A stretch of DNA of 59,502 nucleotides from Bacteroidetes bacterium GWF2_29_10. GTDB lineage: Bacteria > Bacteroidota > Bacteroidia > Bacteroidales > GWE2-29-8. Where the stretch lies: assembly GCA_001768555.1 (NCBI GenBank), contig MEOD01000014.1, forward strand, positions 1 through 59,502, given 5' to 3'. The number at the start of each line of letters is the position of its first letter. The stretch's first letter is position 1. This document shows, in pieces, positions 58,701 to 59,502 of this stretch. The notes under the pieces were generated by a model. The model saw only the letters and a program-made list of their open reading frames with translations, made no database searches and was not told where the DNA came from. The position numbers and the translations under genes were made by a program.

Positions 58701-59106
58701 TCTCAATATACAGAATCAGGATGTTGAGATAAGTATTGAAGATGTTGAAATTATTTCAGAAGATATTCCAGGATGGCTTGTTACAAATATTGGCTCACTA
58801 ACTGTTGCGCTAGATATTAATATTACTCCTGAATTAAAATCAGAGGGGCTTGCTCGTGAACTTATCAACCGTATGCAAAACATCCGTAAGGATAGCGGTT
58901 TTGAGGTTACAGACCGTATTAATACAATGATAGAAGTGAACGACAGCGAGTTTGAAAGCGCAATCAATTCAAACTATGAATACATCTGTAACGAAACTCT
59001 AACAAACAAACTATCATTTGCTAAAAATCTTTCTAATGATCCCGTAGCAAAAGAAATCGAAATTCTTGACCAAATCAGTACCTTTATTAAGATAGAGAAG
59101 GCTTAA
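55744..59106 (+). CDS. ileS: Isoleucyl-tRNA synthetase, type II (eukaryotic-like)
   Basis: A 1120-residue class I synthetase charging tRNA-Ile. The HIGH region reads GVPGIHHVMA and KMSKS reads KMSKRLGN; both forms and the length over 1000 residues mark the eukaryotic-like type II IleRS. The editing (CP1) domain holds WTTTPWTLPSNTALAVG, and DVWFDSGAMPYAQ is conserved. Type II enzymes are generally resistant to mupirocin. The frame is complete with no internal stop, unlike valS. Two tandem arrays follow its stop. Confidence 0.95.
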   Translation: MSNNYKEYDRFNHTKIAKEIAEFWKENNIFEQTIKEDSNKSNYVFYEGPPSANGVPGIHHVMARTIKDIFCRYKTLKGAVVKRKAGWDTHGLPVEMSVEKALGISKEDIGTKITVEDYNKECRKDVMKYKDLWDNLTNEMGYWVDLSDPYITFDNKYIETLWYLLKQLYNKKLLYKGYTIQPFSPAAGTGLSTHELNQPGCYKMVKDSTLTAQFKLLPNQTFGSIVTDDNTFVLAWTTTPWTLPSNTALAVGKNIEYLLVQTYNPYTFKLVNVILAKERLSAFFKEENRELSFEEYKEGDKNIPFKVIEQFKGSDLAGLRYEQLMPYKQPEEGDAFKVIIGDYVTTEDGTGIVHIAPSFGADDFRVAKQNNIGALTMVDRQGRFVEEMGEFAGRYVKHEFDKNYDPKTQNTTDVDIIIKLKTENKAFKTEKYEHSYPHCWRTDKPILYYPLDSWFIKTTEYKGKMIELNKTINWKPESTGTGRFGNWLENLLDWNLSRSRFWGTPLPIWRTEDGTEEICIGSFEELKNEIQKSVEAGFMDENMLAEFKAGDFSKENYNTFDIHRPYVDRIILKSASGKKMTRETDLIDVWFDSGAMPYAQLHYPFENKELFNTSFPADFIAEGVDQTRGWFFTLHAIAVMLFDNVAFKNVVSNGLVLDKKGNKMSKRLGNAVDPFETLEKYGPDATRWYMITNAQPWDNLKFDIEGIAEVQRRFFGTLYNTYSFFSLYANIDKFKFEEQYIAVNQRPEIDQWILSMLNSLIAQVDEHYESFEPTKAGRAIEQFIDLHLSNWYVRLCRRRFWKGDYSTDKIAAYQTLYECLTTILKLTSPIAPFLTDELFNNLNNVTNKESAKSIHLAQFPKSNPDVINKDLEERMELAQNISSMVLSLRKKVNIRVRQPLAKILVPIIDTKIQGQIEQIKELILAEVNVKNIEYIFDTSGFLVKKIKPNFKTLGPKYGKLMKEIANGINNFNQQDIQEIEANLKYTLNIQNQDVEISIEDVEIISEDIPGWLVTNIGSLTVALDINITPELKSEGLARELINRMQNIRKDSGFEVTDRINTMIEVNDSEFESAINSNYEYICNETLTNKLSFAKNLSNDPVAKEIEILDQISTFIKIEKA

Positions 59107-59120
59107 GAAGGAGTTGTGAG

Positions 59121-59209
59121 GGTGATTTTCGGGTGTTTTTTGGATGATTTTTGGATGATTTTTGGATGATTTTTGGATGTTTTTGGGTGATTTTTGGTGA
59201 TTTTAGGTG
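59121..59209. repeat. Tandem array, about 8 units of 11 bp
   Basis: Imperfect 11-bp units based on ggatgattttt begin 15 bp after the ileS stop. Three central copies (from 59142, 59153 and 59164) are identical and the edges diverge. Period is constant through the array. Confidence 0.85.
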
Positions 59210-59229
59210 GTTGGAAAAAGTTTTACCTT

Positions 59230-59460
59230 GCCTAGAGACGATTTGACGAAGCCTAGAGACGTTTTCACCTAGCCTAGAAACGATTTGACCTAGCCTAGAA
59301 ACGATTTGACCTTGCCTAGAGACAATTTGACCTCGCCTAGAGACAATTTGACCTCGCCTAGAAACGATGCAATCTTGCCTAGAAACGAAGTCACGGAGCC
59401 TAGAAACGAAGTCACGGAGCCTAGAAACGAAGTCACCTCGCCTAGAAACAAAGTCAGGTA
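59230..59460. repeat. Tandem array, 11 units of exactly 21 bp
   Basis: Each unit opens gcctaga(a/g)ac; starts are at 59230, 59251, 59272, 59293, 59314, 59335, 59356, 59377, 59398, 59419 and 59440. No unit differs in length. The second half of the unit varies in blocks: gatttgac-type in the first units, gaagtcac-type from the ninth. There is no unique spacer, so this is not CRISPR. The frame on the reverse strand is partly open as a heptapeptide repeat, but no start or downstream frame supports coding. Confidence 0.95.
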
Positions 59461-59502
59461 CCGTTCAAAAAAGTGTGTCTTATAAAACTATTTTTAGATG
59501 TT

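Noticed and set aside
59230..59460. CRISPR array or heptapeptide-coding repeat
   Set aside because: Units are contiguous with no spacers and no cas genes. The forward frames contain TAG in several units, and the partly open frames lack a start and a continuation.

Overview
The window is AT-rich and reads as a chromosomal piece of an anaerobic member of the Bacteroidota, most likely order Bacteroidales. The evidence is: secreted proteins with type IX secretion (T9SS) C-terminal domains, a TonB-dependent receptor with a carboxypeptidase-like N-terminal extension, lipid A genes (lpxB, lpxK), promoters of the Bacteroidetes type (TAnnTTTG at -7), and weak or absent Shine-Dalgarno sites at most genes. 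The anaerobic side is a trimeric [FeFe]-hydrogenase, a ferredoxin-dependent 2-oxoglutarate oxidoreductase (KorAB), class I hybrid-cluster protein, membrane subunits of a hydrogenase-4-like complex, and menaquinone synthesis by the futalosine route (MqnA). No tRNA, rRNA, CRISPR array, intact insertion sequence or phage gene was seen.

Layout. 1-4051: hydCBA operon with its own promoter and terminator. 4109-10793: dnaX, a large outer-membrane propeller/barrel protein, a half-size TauE/SafE protein and an M20 amidohydrolase in one tight run, ending before a perfect 23-bp hairpin. 11079-13794: a ferredoxin-like protein and hcp, closed by a bidirectional terminator. 13813-16372 (minus): a TonB receptor under a TPP riboswitch. 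16541-19168: valS carrying an in-frame UAG. 19485-20123: a small secreted protein. 20240-24279 (minus): five tightly packed genes, DUF502-surE-membrane protein-lpxB-spoIID. 24427-26959: a LutA-like CCG protein, polyprenyl synthase and mqnA, convergent with korAB (26995-29867, minus). 30024-34751 (minus): a 1575-residue secreted protein. 35160-37854: a class III aminotransferase and a cation:proton antiporter broken by an in-frame UAA. 37855-38772: a gene-free stretch with inverted repeats and a tandem array that looks like mobile-element debris. 38773-43923 (minus): a repeat-rich secreted protein and a five-gene run led by lpxK. 43924-44466: a tandem repeat array. 44467-49084: hemE, then hyfB-hyfC-hyfE. 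49133-55371 (minus): a ferritin-like protein and a 1902-residue M6 protease. 55744-59106: type II ileS, followed by two more tandem arrays to the end.

The redox genes fit together. KorAB makes reduced ferredoxin, HydABC can move electrons between NADH (possibly ferredoxin) and H2, and the Hyf-like membrane subunits could couple a redox reaction to ion translocation, although their catalytic partners are missing here. Hcp with its ferredoxin-like partner would deal with NO or hydroxylamine. MqnA and the prenyl synthase supply menaquinone.

Three things deserve most attention. First, four intergenic tandem arrays have unit lengths close to whole numbers of DNA helical turns (11, 11, 21 and 43 = 21+22 bp). 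Second, two otherwise intact genes (valS and the antiporter) each carry one in-frame stop. Third, hyfBCE stands alone without a catalytic module. I see no clear new defence or mobile system; the phased arrays are the best candidate for something undescribed.
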